A stretch of 64,000 bases of DNA from an uncultured bacterium (GTDB lineage: Bacteria; Bacillota; Clostridia; Lachnospirales; Lachnospiraceae). This document shows positions 18,581 to 27,592 of this stretch, piece by piece (within the stretch, counting starts at the first letter, position 1; each line of letters begins with the position of its first letter). Made by a program: the position numbers and the translations under genes. The notes under the pieces were generated by a model. The model saw nothing but the letters and a program-made list of their open reading frames with translations. It was not told the origin of the DNA and searched no databases. The stretch spans positions 1-64,000 of the forward strand of contig CANSLJ010000014.1 in NCBI GenBank assembly GCA_947647735.1, given 5' to 3'.

Positions 18581-21046
18581 ATGCAAAAATATACTTTAAA
18601 TGGAGAATGGAACTTTAAGATCATCGGCAGAGACGCGGATCTTCTGCCGGAAGACGGTATCGAGGCGCAGATTCCCGGCTCTGTCTACAGTGCGCTGCTG
18701 GCAAAGGAACTGATCCCCGATCCCTATTACCGCGACAACGAGTTAAAACTCCTGCCGCTGATGGAAAATGATTTTTCCTTTGAGCGAAACTTTGTACCGG
18801 AGGAGGCACTTTTTTCCTGCGATAAAGTAGTCCTGCGGTTTGACGGGATCGATACCCTCGCCGATATTTATTTAAACGGAACGCATCTGGGCAGCGCCTG
18901 CAATATGCACCGCATCTGGGAGTTTGATATCCTGCCGCTTCTGCGGAAAGAGGAAAACAGCCTGAAAGTGGTGCTGCACTCTCCCACTCTATATATCAAA
19001 GAGGAGAACAAAAAGGTTTACACCGGCGGTTCCACAGACGCTATGGAAGGCTTTCCCCACCTCAGAAAAGCCCACTGCATGTTCGGCTGGGACTGGGGTC
19101 CGAGGCTTCCGGATGCCGGTATCTTCCGGGAGGTTTCCCTGCTCGGCATCCGGCAGGGACGGATCGATTCCGTTTATATCACACAGCAGCATGCGCCGGA
19201 TCTGGTAACGCTGGATCTCGACATAGCACTGGAACTCTTAAACATAACAGATGTCATCCGTCTGGAGGTCGAAGTAACTTCTCCCTCCGGGCAGATCCTG
19301 AAAAAAGAATTTTCTTCTGATGAAGAATACTGTTTTGTTGAAATAGAAGATCCCATGCTCTGGTATCCAAGAGGGTACGGCAGCCAACCGCTGTATCAGG
19401 TAAAAGTCACCGCATGCTCCGCCGGCGGGGACGTGCTGGATGTATGGGAAAGACGGGTCGGGCTGCGCACCTGCACCGTCAATATGGAACCCGATGAATG
19501 GGGACGGCGCTTTGCCCATGAGATCAACGGTATTCTGATCTTTGCCATGGGCGCGGACTATATTCCGGAGGACAACCTGCTCTCGAGAACCTCAAAGGAG
19601 CGGACCGAAAAACTGCTGAAAGACGCTGTGGCAGCCAACCACAACTGTATCCGTGTCTGGGGCGGCGGCTACTACCCCGACGACTGGTTTTATGATATCT
19701 GTGATGAATTAGGGCTCCTGGTATGGCAGGACTTTATGTTCGCCTGCGCTTCCTATGAACTGGATGATGCCTTTGAGGAAAATATAACACAGGAGATCAT
19801 CGATAATGTGCGGCGGATCCGGCACCATGCCTGCCTCGGGCTCTGGTGCGGCAACAATGAGATGGAAAGCCAGACGATCCAGGAGGACTGGCACCCTTCC
19901 ATCAAGCAGAAATACGACTATATCAAGCTGTTTGAATATATCATTCCGAAAATTTTAAAGGAGGAAGACCCGGCTGCCTTTTACTGGCCTTCCAGTCCTT
20001 CCTCCGGCGGAAATTATGACAATCCCTGTGATGAGAACAGCGGCGATACCCACTACTGGGATGTATGGCACGGAAATAAGCCCTTCACGGAATACCGGAA
20101 ATTCCATTTCCGCTATCTTTCCGAGTTCGGTTTCCAGTCCTTCCCCTGCTTAAAGACCGTGGAGAGCTTTACGCTACCGTCCGAGCGGAATATCTTTTCC
20201 CGCACCATGGAAATGCACCAGAGAAACTGTGCCGCCAACGGAAAGATCCTGAATTATCTATCTGCCAACTATCTGTTTCCGAAGGATTTTGAGAGTATGC
20301 TCTACACTTCCCAGCTTATGCAGGCGGACGCCATCCGCTACGGTGTGGAACATTTCCGGCGGCACAGGGGACGCTGTATGGGTACCGTAGTCTGGCAGCT
20401 CAACGACATCTGGCCGGTGGCTTCCTGGGCAGGCATCGATTACTACGGCAGATGGAAGGCGCTTCATTACGCGGAAAAGAAAATGTTTGCGCCTGTGCTG
20501 ATCTCCTGCGAGGAGATCGGGGAACTGAGCGAGCGGCCTTTCTGTGTGGCAGAACCCGCCCCGATCGAAAAGAGCGCAAGGCTGCATGTCGCCAATGAGA
20601 CGTTGAAAGAAATAACGGGCGTTGTTCACTGGCAGCTCTGCGAACCTGACAGTTCTGTTCTGGAAAGCGGCAGCGAGCCGGTAAGCGTTCCCGCTTTGGA
20701 CGGTGTATGGCTTGATAAACTGGATTTCTCCTCCTACAACGAGCAGACCATGCATCTGAGCTACCGGTTCTGCATGGACAATGCGGTTGTATCGGAGGGA
20801 AGCTGCCTGTTTACGCCGCCAAAGCACTATGCTTTCCGTGATCCTCACCTGTCTCTGACAAGGGAGGGAAATACTTTGAGCATATCGGCTGACGCTTATG
20901 CGAAGAATGTGCTGATCGAGGGGATCGACGGGGATGTGAGGCTTTCTGATAATTTCTTTGATATGGAGGCAGGTGTGCGGCAGGTTGAGATTGTGGAGGG
21001 GGATGCCGGCGCGTTTTCCTGCAGGTCGGTTTATGATATTGCTTAG
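18581..21046 (+). CDS. beta-mannosidase, GH2
   Basis: Cytoplasmic exo-beta-mannosidase of 821 aa. The N-terminal sugar-binding domain (LNGEWNF) is followed by HCMFGWDWGPRLPD, typical of GH2 mannosidases. The acid/base Glu is in WCGNNE (E427) and the nucleophile in LSEFG (E515). It has no signal peptide. It lies 54 nt after the cellobiose phosphorylase gene, in one operon. Together with GH94 it suggests that the imported sugar contains both beta-1,4-glucose and beta-mannose units, for example glucomannan oligosaccharides (inference). Confidence 0.93.
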   Translation: MQKYTLNGEWNFKIIGRDADLLPEDGIEAQIPGSVYSALLAKELIPDPYYRDNELKLLPLMENDFSFERNFVPEEALFSCDKVVLRFDGIDTLADIYLNGTHLGSACNMHRIWEFDILPLLRKEENSLKVVLHSPTLYIKEENKKVYTGGSTDAMEGFPHLRKAHCMFGWDWGPRLPDAGIFREVSLLGIRQGRIDSVYITQQHAPDLVTLDLDIALELLNITDVIRLEVEVTSPSGQILKKEFSSDEEYCFVEIEDPMLWYPRGYGSQPLYQVKVTACSAGGDVLDVWERRVGLRTCTVNMEPDEWGRRFAHEINGILIFAMGADYIPEDNLLSRTSKERTEKLLKDAVAANHNCIRVWGGGYYPDDWFYDICDELGLLVWQDFMFACASYELDDAFEENITQEIIDNVRRIRHHACLGLWCGNNEMESQTIQEDWHPSIKQKYDYIKLFEYIIPKILKEEDPAAFYWPSSPSSGGNYDNPCDENSGDTHYWDVWHGNKPFTEYRKFHFRYLSEFGFQSFPCLKTVESFTLPSERNIFSRTMEMHQRNCAANGKILNYLSANYLFPKDFESMLYTSQLMQADAIRYGVEHFRRHRGRCMGTVVWQLNDIWPVASWAGIDYYGRWKALHYAEKKMFAPVLISCEEIGELSERPFCVAEPAPIEKSARLHVANETLKEITGVVHWQLCEPDSSVLESGSEPVSVPALDGVWLDKLDFSSYNEQTMHLSYRFCMDNAVVSEGSCLFTPPKHYAFRDPHLSLTREGNTLSISADAYAKNVLIEGIDGDVRLSDNFFDMEAGVRQVEIVEGDAGAFSCRSVYDIA

Positions 21047-21076
21047 GAGTGGAAAAGGGGGTTGTGGCAAGGGGAC

Positions 21077-21205
21077 GCCGGGATGAAAATATCCCTGCCG
21101 CAACCCGCTTCCGCTTCGAGCTAAACGCAGCGGTACTAGGTTCGAAAATACCTCACCAAGTACCGGCGTTTAGCAGAGTTGCTGCAAGGATATTTTCATC
21201 CCGGC
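21077..21205 (+). repeat. Family A nested palindrome, copy 3
   Basis: Perfect 18-bp outer arms (21077-21094 and 21188-21205), with an imperfect continuation into the Cys-rich-looking CAACCC/GTTG segment. The core hairpin at about 21119-21175 lacks the A/T runs of copies 1, 2 and 4. The arms resemble those of copy 5 (AAAATATCC). It lies 30 nt after the GH2 stop, between convergent genes. Confidence 0.85.
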
Positions 21206-21280
21206 TGGGTTCTATACGGCATATAACCATATTCTCACCCTTTATCTGCCATTATATTGATTAGTATATAATTTATTCTC

Positions 21281-22708
21281 TCAATTTTCTCCCAGCATTT
21301 TATCAAGTTTTCTTCTTACATGGATATAGGCGGGGATCAGGAAGGCGTCTGCAAGGATCCATGCGAGGGGGCTGGCGAGGCAGGCTCCGGTGAAGCCGAG
21401 GGCGGGTACCAGAAAGAGGCCCGCAAGTCCTCTTGCCACCATCTCGCATACGCCGGCGAGCACCGCGAAGGCGCTGAATCCTACTCCCTGTATCAAAAAG
21501 CGGATGATGTTGACAAAGGCAAGGGGAATGTAGAAAGCGCTCATCGTCAACAGCATCTGTCTTGCGCCGTCCATGATCTCCGCTCCGCCGTCACTCACAA
21601 ACAGGCTTACGAAGTTGTCTCCGAAGAAAAACAGCACCGCAAAGGCAAGCAGCGCATAGCCTATCCCCAGAATACTGCAGGAGCGCAGCCCCATTCCCAA
21701 CCTGTCAAGCTTCTTTGCTCCCACGTTTTGTCCGCCGTAGGTTGCCATGGTGGAGCCCATCGCGTCAAAAGGGCAGGCGAAAAACATGCTGACCTTGCCC
21801 GCCGCCGTAACCGCGGCAACCGCCACGGAGCCCAGAGAGTTTACAGACGTCTGCAGGATAACGGAGCCGATGGCTGTGATGGAATACTGCAGTCCCATGG
21901 GCACACCCATGCCGCAGAGCGTTTTCATATGGCTGGGATTGATCTTCCACTCTTCCCTGGATATCTCCAGAATATCAAATTTTTTCTTCATATAAAACAG
22001 GCACAGCACACCGGAGATCAACTGGGACACTACCGTCGCAATCGCCGCTCCCGCTATTCCCATCCGAAATGTCAGAATGCACAGAAGGTCCAGCCCGATA
22101 TTCAGTACGGATGAAAGCAGCAGAAACATCAGGGGCGTTTTGGAATCCCCCATGGAACGGATGATCCCCGACAGCAGATTGTACAGGTAGGATGCCGGAA
22201 TTCCCCAGAAAATGATCAGTATGTAAATGTAGGCATATTCAAAGATATCCTCCGGCGTGTTCATCCATGTGAGGATATTCCTGCATAAAAGCACCACGGC
22301 TGCCGTCATCACCACCGCAAAAAGCCCGGACAGCCACACACTGTTCGCGATAAACTGACGCATCCCCACATAATCCTTCGCCCCGAATTTATGTGCCACA
22401 GGAATGGCGAAGCCGTTGCACACGCCCATACAGAAACCTATGATCATAAAATTGAGGGAGCCTGTGGAGCCCACGCCGGCAAGAGCCTTCACCCCGAGAA
22501 ACTGCCCCACGATGACCGTATCCACCACGCTGTAAAACTGCTGAAATAAAAACCCGAATAAAAGCGGCACCGCAAATCCCAGGATCAGCTTCATGGGCGA
22601 TCCTGTTGTCATATCTTTTGTTGAACTTCTACTTGTACCCACTTTTTTATCTCTCCGGAATAATACGGTTCTGCGGTCTATAGCGGGCATATGTATTCTT
22701 TTTATCAT
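21281..22708 (-). CDS. MATE-family multidrug exporter
   Basis: Cation-coupled efflux protein, 475 aa, with twelve hydrophobic segments in two related halves. Typical MATE segments include the one starting FGFLFQQFYSVVDTVIVG near the N-terminus and a weaker repeat in the second half. The start at 22708 follows GGGAGGTG. The 32 residues before the first conserved segment are basic and unusual, and ATG 22612 is an alternative start. It stands alone. The substrate is not predictable. Confidence 0.9.
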   Translation of the reverse strand: MIKRIHMPAIDRRTVLFRRDKKVGTSRSSTKDMTTGSPMKLILGFAVPLLFGFLFQQFYSVVDTVIVGQFLGVKALAGVGSTGSLNFMIIGFCMGVCNGFAIPVAHKFGAKDYVGMRQFIANSVWLSGLFAVVMTAAVVLLCRNILTWMNTPEDIFEYAYIYILIIFWGIPASYLYNLLSGIIRSMGDSKTPLMFLLLSSVLNIGLDLLCILTFRMGIAGAAIATVVSQLISGVLCLFYMKKKFDILEISREEWKINPSHMKTLCGMGVPMGLQYSITAIGSVILQTSVNSLGSVAVAAVTAAGKVSMFFACPFDAMGSTMATYGGQNVGAKKLDRLGMGLRSCSILGIGYALLAFAVLFFFGDNFVSLFVSDGGAEIMDGARQMLLTMSAFYIPLAFVNIIRFLIQGVGFSAFAVLAGVCEMVARGLAGLFLVPALGFTGACLASPLAWILADAFLIPAYIHVRRKLDKMLGEN

Positions 22709-22856
22709 AAACCTTCACCTCCCGGCATTTACTGCCATAAAAAACGGACGGTATCCTTATTACACCATCCTTATCCTAATCCATTCTTTATCTTCTCTGA
22801 AACCACATAAAAATATATCACATTTTCCAAAAAAGAAAAGTATCATTTCTCACAAA

Positions 22857-22881
22857 AAAAGCAGAAATTTTTCCTGCTTTC
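22857..22881 (-). terminator. terminator of the AAA/DUF4143 gene
   Basis: On the minus strand a stem AAAGCAG/CTGCTTT is followed by eight Ts. It lies about 35 nt after the stop of the ATPase gene at 22915. Confidence 0.75.
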
Positions 22882-22914
22882 TTGTGATTTAAACTCAAAA
22901 CCATGTTGTGCTCT

Positions 22915-24282
22915 TTATCTTTTCTTCTCTGCCTGCGCCTCTCCATTCCCGACCGTCCTCAAATACCGCTTCAACAAAAACGCGCAAAAATAAGGAAACG
23001 TGTAGATCCCGTTATCATACCCGATATTCCCGCCGGTAAACTTGATTCCGTAATGAATATCCTCATACTTGTCAGAACCGATCAATGTCCTTAAAGATTT
23101 TGCTCTGCCGTTCGTCGCCTTTACCTCGATCGGGATCAGGTCCCTCGCTGTCCGCACGAAAAAATCCTCCTCCAGCGTGGAATCTTCCCGCTTGTAATAA
23201 TACAAGCCATAGCCGCTCTTTGTCAGTGCCTCTCCCACCACGTTCTCATAGAGTGCTCCTTTATATACTCCCAGATTCCGGTTTGCCCTCAGGTCATCCT
23301 GTGCTTCCTCATCCAGCATGGCTACCAAAAGCCCGCTGTCCGCAAAATAGATTTTATATTTTGTTTCATCAAAATTACCTTTCAGCGGCAGTTCCGGATA
23401 ATTCATACAATAGCAGACATTGACCATCCCCGCATCGGAAAGCCACTCTATACATCCCCGGTAATCCTTGAACCTTGCCCCCGGCGCCACTTTGGAAATC
23501 TGGAATTTTTTATTGTCCTTCGCAAGCTGTAACGGGATCTGACGGAAAACATTCAATATCCTTGTCTGATCCAACCCGCCTGCATACTTCCTGACATCCT
23601 CCTCATAGTCCGCAAGGAGCTGTCTCTGTATCTGCAGGGAACCTTCAAAGGTTCCCTTCGCAATATATTCTCTGAGCACCGCGGGCATACCGCCCAAAAT
23701 ACAAAAATCCAGAAACAATCCATAACCGACGGATAATTCCACATCATTAAATGCCCTGAGGCTCACCATATGATCCAACAGTTCCTGTACAAAAAAATCC
23801 TCATATCCTTTTGCCCACAAAAATTCCTCAAAATCAAAAGAATACATTTCATAGTCCTCTTTGTATCCCACACTGTTGCTTTCTATCCTGCTGTAATGAA
23901 TTCCCAGCATGGAACCGCTGCAGATCACATCATACCGCCCGTCCTGGTAAAAAAATTTCAGCGCTGTGGCGATCTCCGGAAACTCCTGCAGTTCATCAAA
24001 AAAAATCAGCGTTTTCCCCTCCGTAAACCGCTTCGCCGGATCCATACGGGAAATATTTTTTATCACATCCGCTGTTTTATAACCGTCCGCAGTGATCAGC
24101 TTATATTTCGGCTCTTCCACAAAGTTGATCTCAACAACGTTTTCATAATACGCCGCCCCGAACCTTCTGATAGACTCCGTTTTTCCCACCTGTCTCGGTC
24201 CTTTTATGATCAATGGCTTTCTGTCCTGTTCATCTTTCCACGCTTTTAAAAAATCATCTATCTTTCTTTTCAGATAAATCAT
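22915..24282 (-). CDS. AAA_14/DUF4143 ATPase
   Basis: Protein of 455 aa with an N-terminal AAA domain (P-loop GPRQVGKTES at residues 28-37, Walker B LIFFDELQE) and a C-terminal DUF4143 domain ending in a predicted PD-(D/E)XK-like core (IPIEVKAT). The role of this very common family is not established. Single genes of this type are often sporadically distributed. AGGAGG precedes the ATG. Three identical direct repeats lie upstream at 24347-24430 and may be an operator. Confidence 0.9.
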   Translation of the reverse strand: MIYLKRKIDDFLKAWKDEQDRKPLIIKGPRQVGKTESIRRFGAAYYENVVEINFVEEPKYKLITADGYKTADVIKNISRMDPAKRFTEGKTLIFFDELQEFPEIATALKFFYQDGRYDVICSGSMLGIHYSRIESNSVGYKEDYEMYSFDFEEFLWAKGYEDFFVQELLDHMVSLRAFNDVELSVGYGLFLDFCILGGMPAVLREYIAKGTFEGSLQIQRQLLADYEEDVRKYAGGLDQTRILNVFRQIPLQLAKDNKKFQISKVAPGARFKDYRGCIEWLSDAGMVNVCYCMNYPELPLKGNFDETKYKIYFADSGLLVAMLDEEAQDDLRANRNLGVYKGALYENVVGEALTKSGYGLYYYKREDSTLEEDFFVRTARDLIPIEVKATNGRAKSLRTLIGSDKYEDIHYGIKFTGGNIGYDNGIYTFPYFCAFLLKRYLRTVGNGEAQAEKKR

Positions 24283-24346
24283 ACTGATGCCTCCTGACGT
24301 TTCTGACATTAGTATATGACAAAACAGGTAAAAATACAATGAGATT

Positions 24347-24430
24347 ACAAAAAAATGAGGGAATTATATTATACTTTTACAAAAAAATGAGGGAATTATT
24401 CAAATTAATCCACAAAAAATAAGGGAATTA
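24347..24430. repeat. three 19-20-bp direct repeats upstream of the DUF4143 gene
   Basis: Units starting at 24347, 24379 and 24412 share ACAAAAAATGAGGGAATTA, with one substitution in the third. They are spaced 32 and 33 bp apart, about three helical turns. They lie 65-150 nt before the start of the AAA/DUF4143 gene, in its promoter region. This is the layout of a repressor or iteron-like binding array. There is no CRISPR-like spacer structure. Confidence 0.75.
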
Positions 24431-24455
24431 TTTTCCGGTATTAACAAATCATTTT

Positions 24456-24485
24456 AAGGCAGGACGATCCTCATCATCCTGCCTT
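24456..24485 (-). terminator. hairpin after bioA
   Basis: A perfect 9-bp stem (AAGGCAGGA with TCCTGCCTT), 53 nt after the bioA stop. The following T run is weak on the minus strand. Confidence 0.5.
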
Positions 24486-24538
24486 AATCTGTCTTCCCGT
24501 ATTTCGAACCGGAGCTTCCTCACATCCGATACCTGTAA

Positions 24539-25747
24539 TCAGTCTCCCCGTTTCCCAAACCACGCCTTCATCGCATCCAGCACCTGCACCAGTTCTTCCT
24601 CCGAGATAACATAGGGCACCATCGCATACATGCAGTTGAGGAACGGCCTGCTGAACACGCCTCTCTCATAGGCAAACTGCTGATATCCTTTCAGCGTATC
24701 CGCATCCTTCACCTCCACACAGACACAGCCGCCCATGATCCGCACTTCCCTTATCCGCTCATCGGAAAATCCCGCCATCTCGCGCCTTGTGATCTCCTCG
24801 ATCCGGCAGATCTTTGCCATGTAATCTTCCTGTTCAAAGAGCTCAATCGACTTCAGCGCCACGCTGCATGCCAGCGCATTCCCCATAAATGTGGGACCAT
24901 GCATCAGCGCCTTCTCGGGCTCATCGCCGTAAAAACCATCATACACCTTCTGATTCGCCACTGTCACCGCATGTCCGATATAACCGCCGGTCAGTGCCTT
25001 TCCCAGCACAAGAATATCCGGCAGTACCTTATCCGCCACAAAACGGTTCCCTGTCCGCCCGAATCCTGTTGCCACCTCATCAAAGATCAGCAGAACCCCG
25101 TACCTGTCGCAGAGCTCCCTCGCCCGCACAAGGAAAGAGAGATCATACATCCGCATACCCCCGGCTCCCTGCAGCAGAGGCTCCACGATAAAACAGTTCA
25201 GTTCCCGATGATGCTTCTCAAAAGCCTCCTCCAGTGCCAGGATCTCCGTGGGAATATGGATCACATCCTTTTTCTCCCCGTAGGCTTCCAGAATAAAATG
25301 ATAATCCTCATCATCCCCCACTTCCATGGTCTTAAACGTATCTCCGTGATAGGCATGGGTGAGGGAAAGCACCTTCGTCCGCTCCATCTCCCCGCGATTC
25401 ACATAATATTGCAGTGCCATTTTCAGCGCCACTTCCACGGCTACGCTCCCCGAATCGGAAAAAAAGCTGTAATTCAGATCTCCCGGCAGAAAACTCTGCA
25501 GTTTATCCGAAAGCCTCTGCACCGGCTCATGTGTCAGCCCGCCCAGCATCACATGGGAAAAAATATCCGCCTGTGACTTGATCGCCTCGGTCAGCACCGG
25601 ATGCTTATACCCGTGGATCACGCTCCACCAGGAGGAGACCGAATCGATCATCTCCCTCTCCGGCGTCCTCAACCAGACACCCTTTGCATCTATGATCCTG
25701 TAAGGATCTTTCATTGTTTTCATTTGCTGATATGGATACCAGATCAT
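24539..25747 (-). CDS. bioA: adenosylmethionine-8-amino-7-oxononanoate aminotransferase
   Basis: Pyridoxal-phosphate enzyme of biotin synthesis (402 aa) that converts KAPA to DAPA with S-adenosylmethionine as amino donor. The class III aminotransferase motif LLIFDEVATGFGRTG is present, and the PLP lysine is in VLGKALTGG. The N-terminal WYPYQQM and DSVSSWWSVIHGY are typical of BioA. It is the last gene of bioY-bioB-bioD-bioA. The bioD-bioA gap is completely filled by a Family B element (25769-25865) placed directly before the Shine-Dalgarno, so bioA translation may be separately controlled. Confidence 0.95.
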   Translation of the reverse strand: MIWYPYQQMKTMKDPYRIIDAKGVWLRTPEREMIDSVSSWWSVIHGYKHPVLTEAIKSQADIFSHVMLGGLTHEPVQRLSDKLQSFLPGDLNYSFFSDSGSVAVEVALKMALQYYVNRGEMERTKVLSLTHAYHGDTFKTMEVGDDEDYHFILEAYGEKKDVIHIPTEILALEEAFEKHHRELNCFIVEPLLQGAGGMRMYDLSFLVRARELCDRYGVLLIFDEVATGFGRTGNRFVADKVLPDILVLGKALTGGYIGHAVTVANQKVYDGFYGDEPEKALMHGPTFMGNALACSVALKSIELFEQEDYMAKICRIEEITRREMAGFSDERIREVRIMGGCVCVEVKDADTLKGYQQFAYERGVFSRPFLNCMYAMVPYVISEEELVQVLDAMKAWFGKRGD

Positions 25748-25768
25748 ACGCCAATCCCCCTTCTATTC

Positions 25769-25865
25769 CAGTCCCGCATCATCCCTCCCAGCACCAGATA
25801 AGCAGAGAAATTTGCGGTCGCTTACACGCCCACAAATTCTCTGGGCACTGTACGGGATGATGCTG
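25769..25865 (-). ncRNA. Family B structured element before bioA
   Basis: On the coding (minus) strand: CAG, 9-nt arm (25862-25854), GTA, CAGTGCCCAGAG, a variable hairpin, TCTCTGC, GGTGCTG, GGA, complementary 9-nt arm (25785-25777), CGGGA, CTG. It shares all the fixed words with the tandem pair at 33409-33611, while the 9-bp outer helix is wholly different but still perfectly paired. It begins 1 nt after the bioD stop. Its end is 21 nt before the bioA ATG, with GAATAGAAGGGGG following directly. A cis-acting RNA or a palindromic mobile element are both possible. I recognise no known class. Confidence 0.65.
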
Positions 25866-25866
25866 A

Positions 25867-26550
25867 TTATTCATACAACGCCGCCAGCTTCTCGACCTCA
25901 ATATCCAGCTCCCCGCTGCTATCCTCCACGCAGGCGATCACCGGCAGTTTTGTCCTGTATTCGCACATCCGCAGATTATCCTCCTCCATCTGATCCCCCG
26001 GATGAAAATGGTTGAAGATGATCCCCTTCACCGGCAGGTCTTTCGCCCTCATATACTCCACTGTCAGTACCACGCTGTTTATCGTGCCCAGCCCTGCATC
26101 CGCCACGATCAGGCTCGATAATCCCAGCTCTTTTATCACGTCCTCCAGCCAGAGTTCCCTCTCATCAAAACAAATCGGACACAAAATCCCTCCGCTTCCC
26201 TCCATCGTCACAAAATCATACTTCTGACAGGCCTCCGAAAACCCTCTCTTCACCTCTTCCATCATCACTGGATCTCCTTCTATCCTCGATGCAAGATGAG
26301 GAGACACAGCCGTCTCGTAAATATAAGGGCACATTTCCTCAAGAGACTGAGAAATCCCCGAAACATTCTTTACCCAGAGGGCATCCCCCGGGATCAGCTT
26401 CCCGTCCGCCCCCCGTTCGTTTCCGCTCATTGCCGCCTTGTAATAAGCGGCGCTCAGACCGCTCTCCTTCAGTTTTTTCACGATCAGACCTGTCACAAAG
26501 GTTTTCCCCACGTCCGTTCCTGTTCCTGTGATAAAAATTTTTTTACTCAT
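25867..26550 (-). CDS. bioD: dethiobiotin synthetase
   Basis: ATP-dependent enzyme that closes the ureido ring of dethiobiotin from DAPA and CO2. The protein has 227 aa, the usual length. P-loop GTGTDVGKT is at residues 9-17. MEGSGGILCP is the conserved substrate and metal-binding segment. The ATG at 26550 is used; the longer form adds ten unmatched residues. The gene overlaps the end of bioB by 8 nt, consistent with translational coupling. Confidence 0.95.
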   Translation of the reverse strand: MSKKIFITGTGTDVGKTFVTGLIVKKLKESGLSAAYYKAAMSGNERGADGKLIPGDALWVKNVSGISQSLEEMCPYIYETAVSPHLASRIEGDPVMMEEVKRGFSEACQKYDFVTMEGSGGILCPICFDERELWLEDVIKELGLSSLIVADAGLGTINSVVLTVEYMRAKDLPVKGIIFNHFHPGDQMEEDNLRMCEYRTKLPVIACVEDSSGELDIEVEKLAALYE

Positions 26551-27553
26551 TGCAAAGCCTCGCCTCAAATCCCAACTCATGAATCAATGCCATATCCGTT
26601 TCCACCGTGATTCCCGCCGTTGTCAGCATATCTCCGGAGATTGCCGCATTGGCGCCGCTCAGAAAGCATGCCTTTCCTTTATCCCCCACCAGGCCTCTTC
26701 CGCCCGCCAGCCGGATCGACGCATCCGGGATCAGAAACCGGAAAACCGCCACACACCGGCACGCTTCGTCATTGGTCAGGGGTTTCCGCTTTTCATAGGG
26801 CGTACCCGGAATCGGATTCAACAGGTTTACCGGAATGGACTTCACGCCCAGCTCCCGCGCTGTCAGCACCATATCGATCCGGTCCTCCATCGTCTCCCCG
26901 AGTCCCAGAATCCCCCCGGAACAGATCGACAATCCCGCTCTTTTCGCCGCCTTCAGCGTCTCGATCTTCTCCTCGTATGTATGGGTGGTACAGACCTCGG
27001 GAAAGTACCTTGCCGAAGATTCCAGATTACAGTGCACTCTCGACGCCCCCGCCTCCCTGACCTTGCGGAACTGTTCCTCATCCAACAGGCCGAAAGAAAC
27101 ACAGACTTCTATAGATGTTTCCTCCCTGATCTTTCGTATGCTCTCACATACCTGATCCACTTCTTTCTCCGAGAGCCGCCTGCCGGAAGTCACAATGGAA
27201 TACCGCAGAACCCCCTGCTCTTCATTATGTTTTGCGCCCTCCACCAGCTCTTTTGTGGAGAGCAACGGATAGGTTTCCTCGCACGCCGTATGATAATGTG
27301 CGCTCTGGGCACAGTATTTACAGTCCTCCGAGCACCTGCCGCACTTCCCGTTGACGATCGTACAGATATCGAAACCGTTCCCGCAGATTTTTTTCCGGAT
27401 CTCATCCGCCGCCTCCTGCAGTTCAGAGAGAGGTTCCTCCAGAAGCTGCAAAGCTTCCTGCTTCTCTATCTGCTCTCCCCGTAAAACTTTTTCCTTCATT
27501 CTCTCCGTAAAACTCATGTCCTCATTCATCCCATCCTTACTCAAAACATTCAT
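26543..27553 (-). CDS. bioB: biotin synthase
   Basis: Radical SAM enzyme (about 336 aa) that inserts sulfur into dethiobiotin. The cluster-binding motif CSEDCKYC (C-x3-C-x2-C) is followed by the second-cluster and substrate residues expected of BioB. The start is uncertain. ATG 27553 has no clear ribosome site, ATG 27529 (MNEDMS) follows AAGGATGG, and a GTG at 27559 is also in frame. It lies 40 nt downstream of bioY, in the same operon. Confidence 0.93.
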   Translation of the reverse strand: MNVLSKDGMNEDMSFTERMKEKVLRGEQIEKQEALQLLEEPLSELQEAADEIRKKICGNGFDICTIVNGKCGRCSEDCKYCAQSAHYHTACEETYPLLSTKELVEGAKHNEEQGVLRYSIVTSGRRLSEKEVDQVCESIRKIREETSIEVCVSFGLLDEEQFRKVREAGASRVHCNLESSARYFPEVCTTHTYEEKIETLKAAKRAGLSICSGGILGLGETMEDRIDMVLTARELGVKSIPVNLLNPIPGTPYEKRKPLTNDEACRCVAVFRFLIPDASIRLAGGRGLVGDKGKACFLSGANAAISGDMLTTAGITVETDMALIHELGFEARLCNE

Positions 27554-27592
27554 CGGCACTATACGTTTTTTAACACGCTCCTGCCCGTGTCC

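Noticed and set aside
24347-24430. short CRISPR array
   Set aside because: Only three 19-20-bp units with 12-13-bp gaps, not palindromic, and no cas genes; better explained as a protein-binding array.
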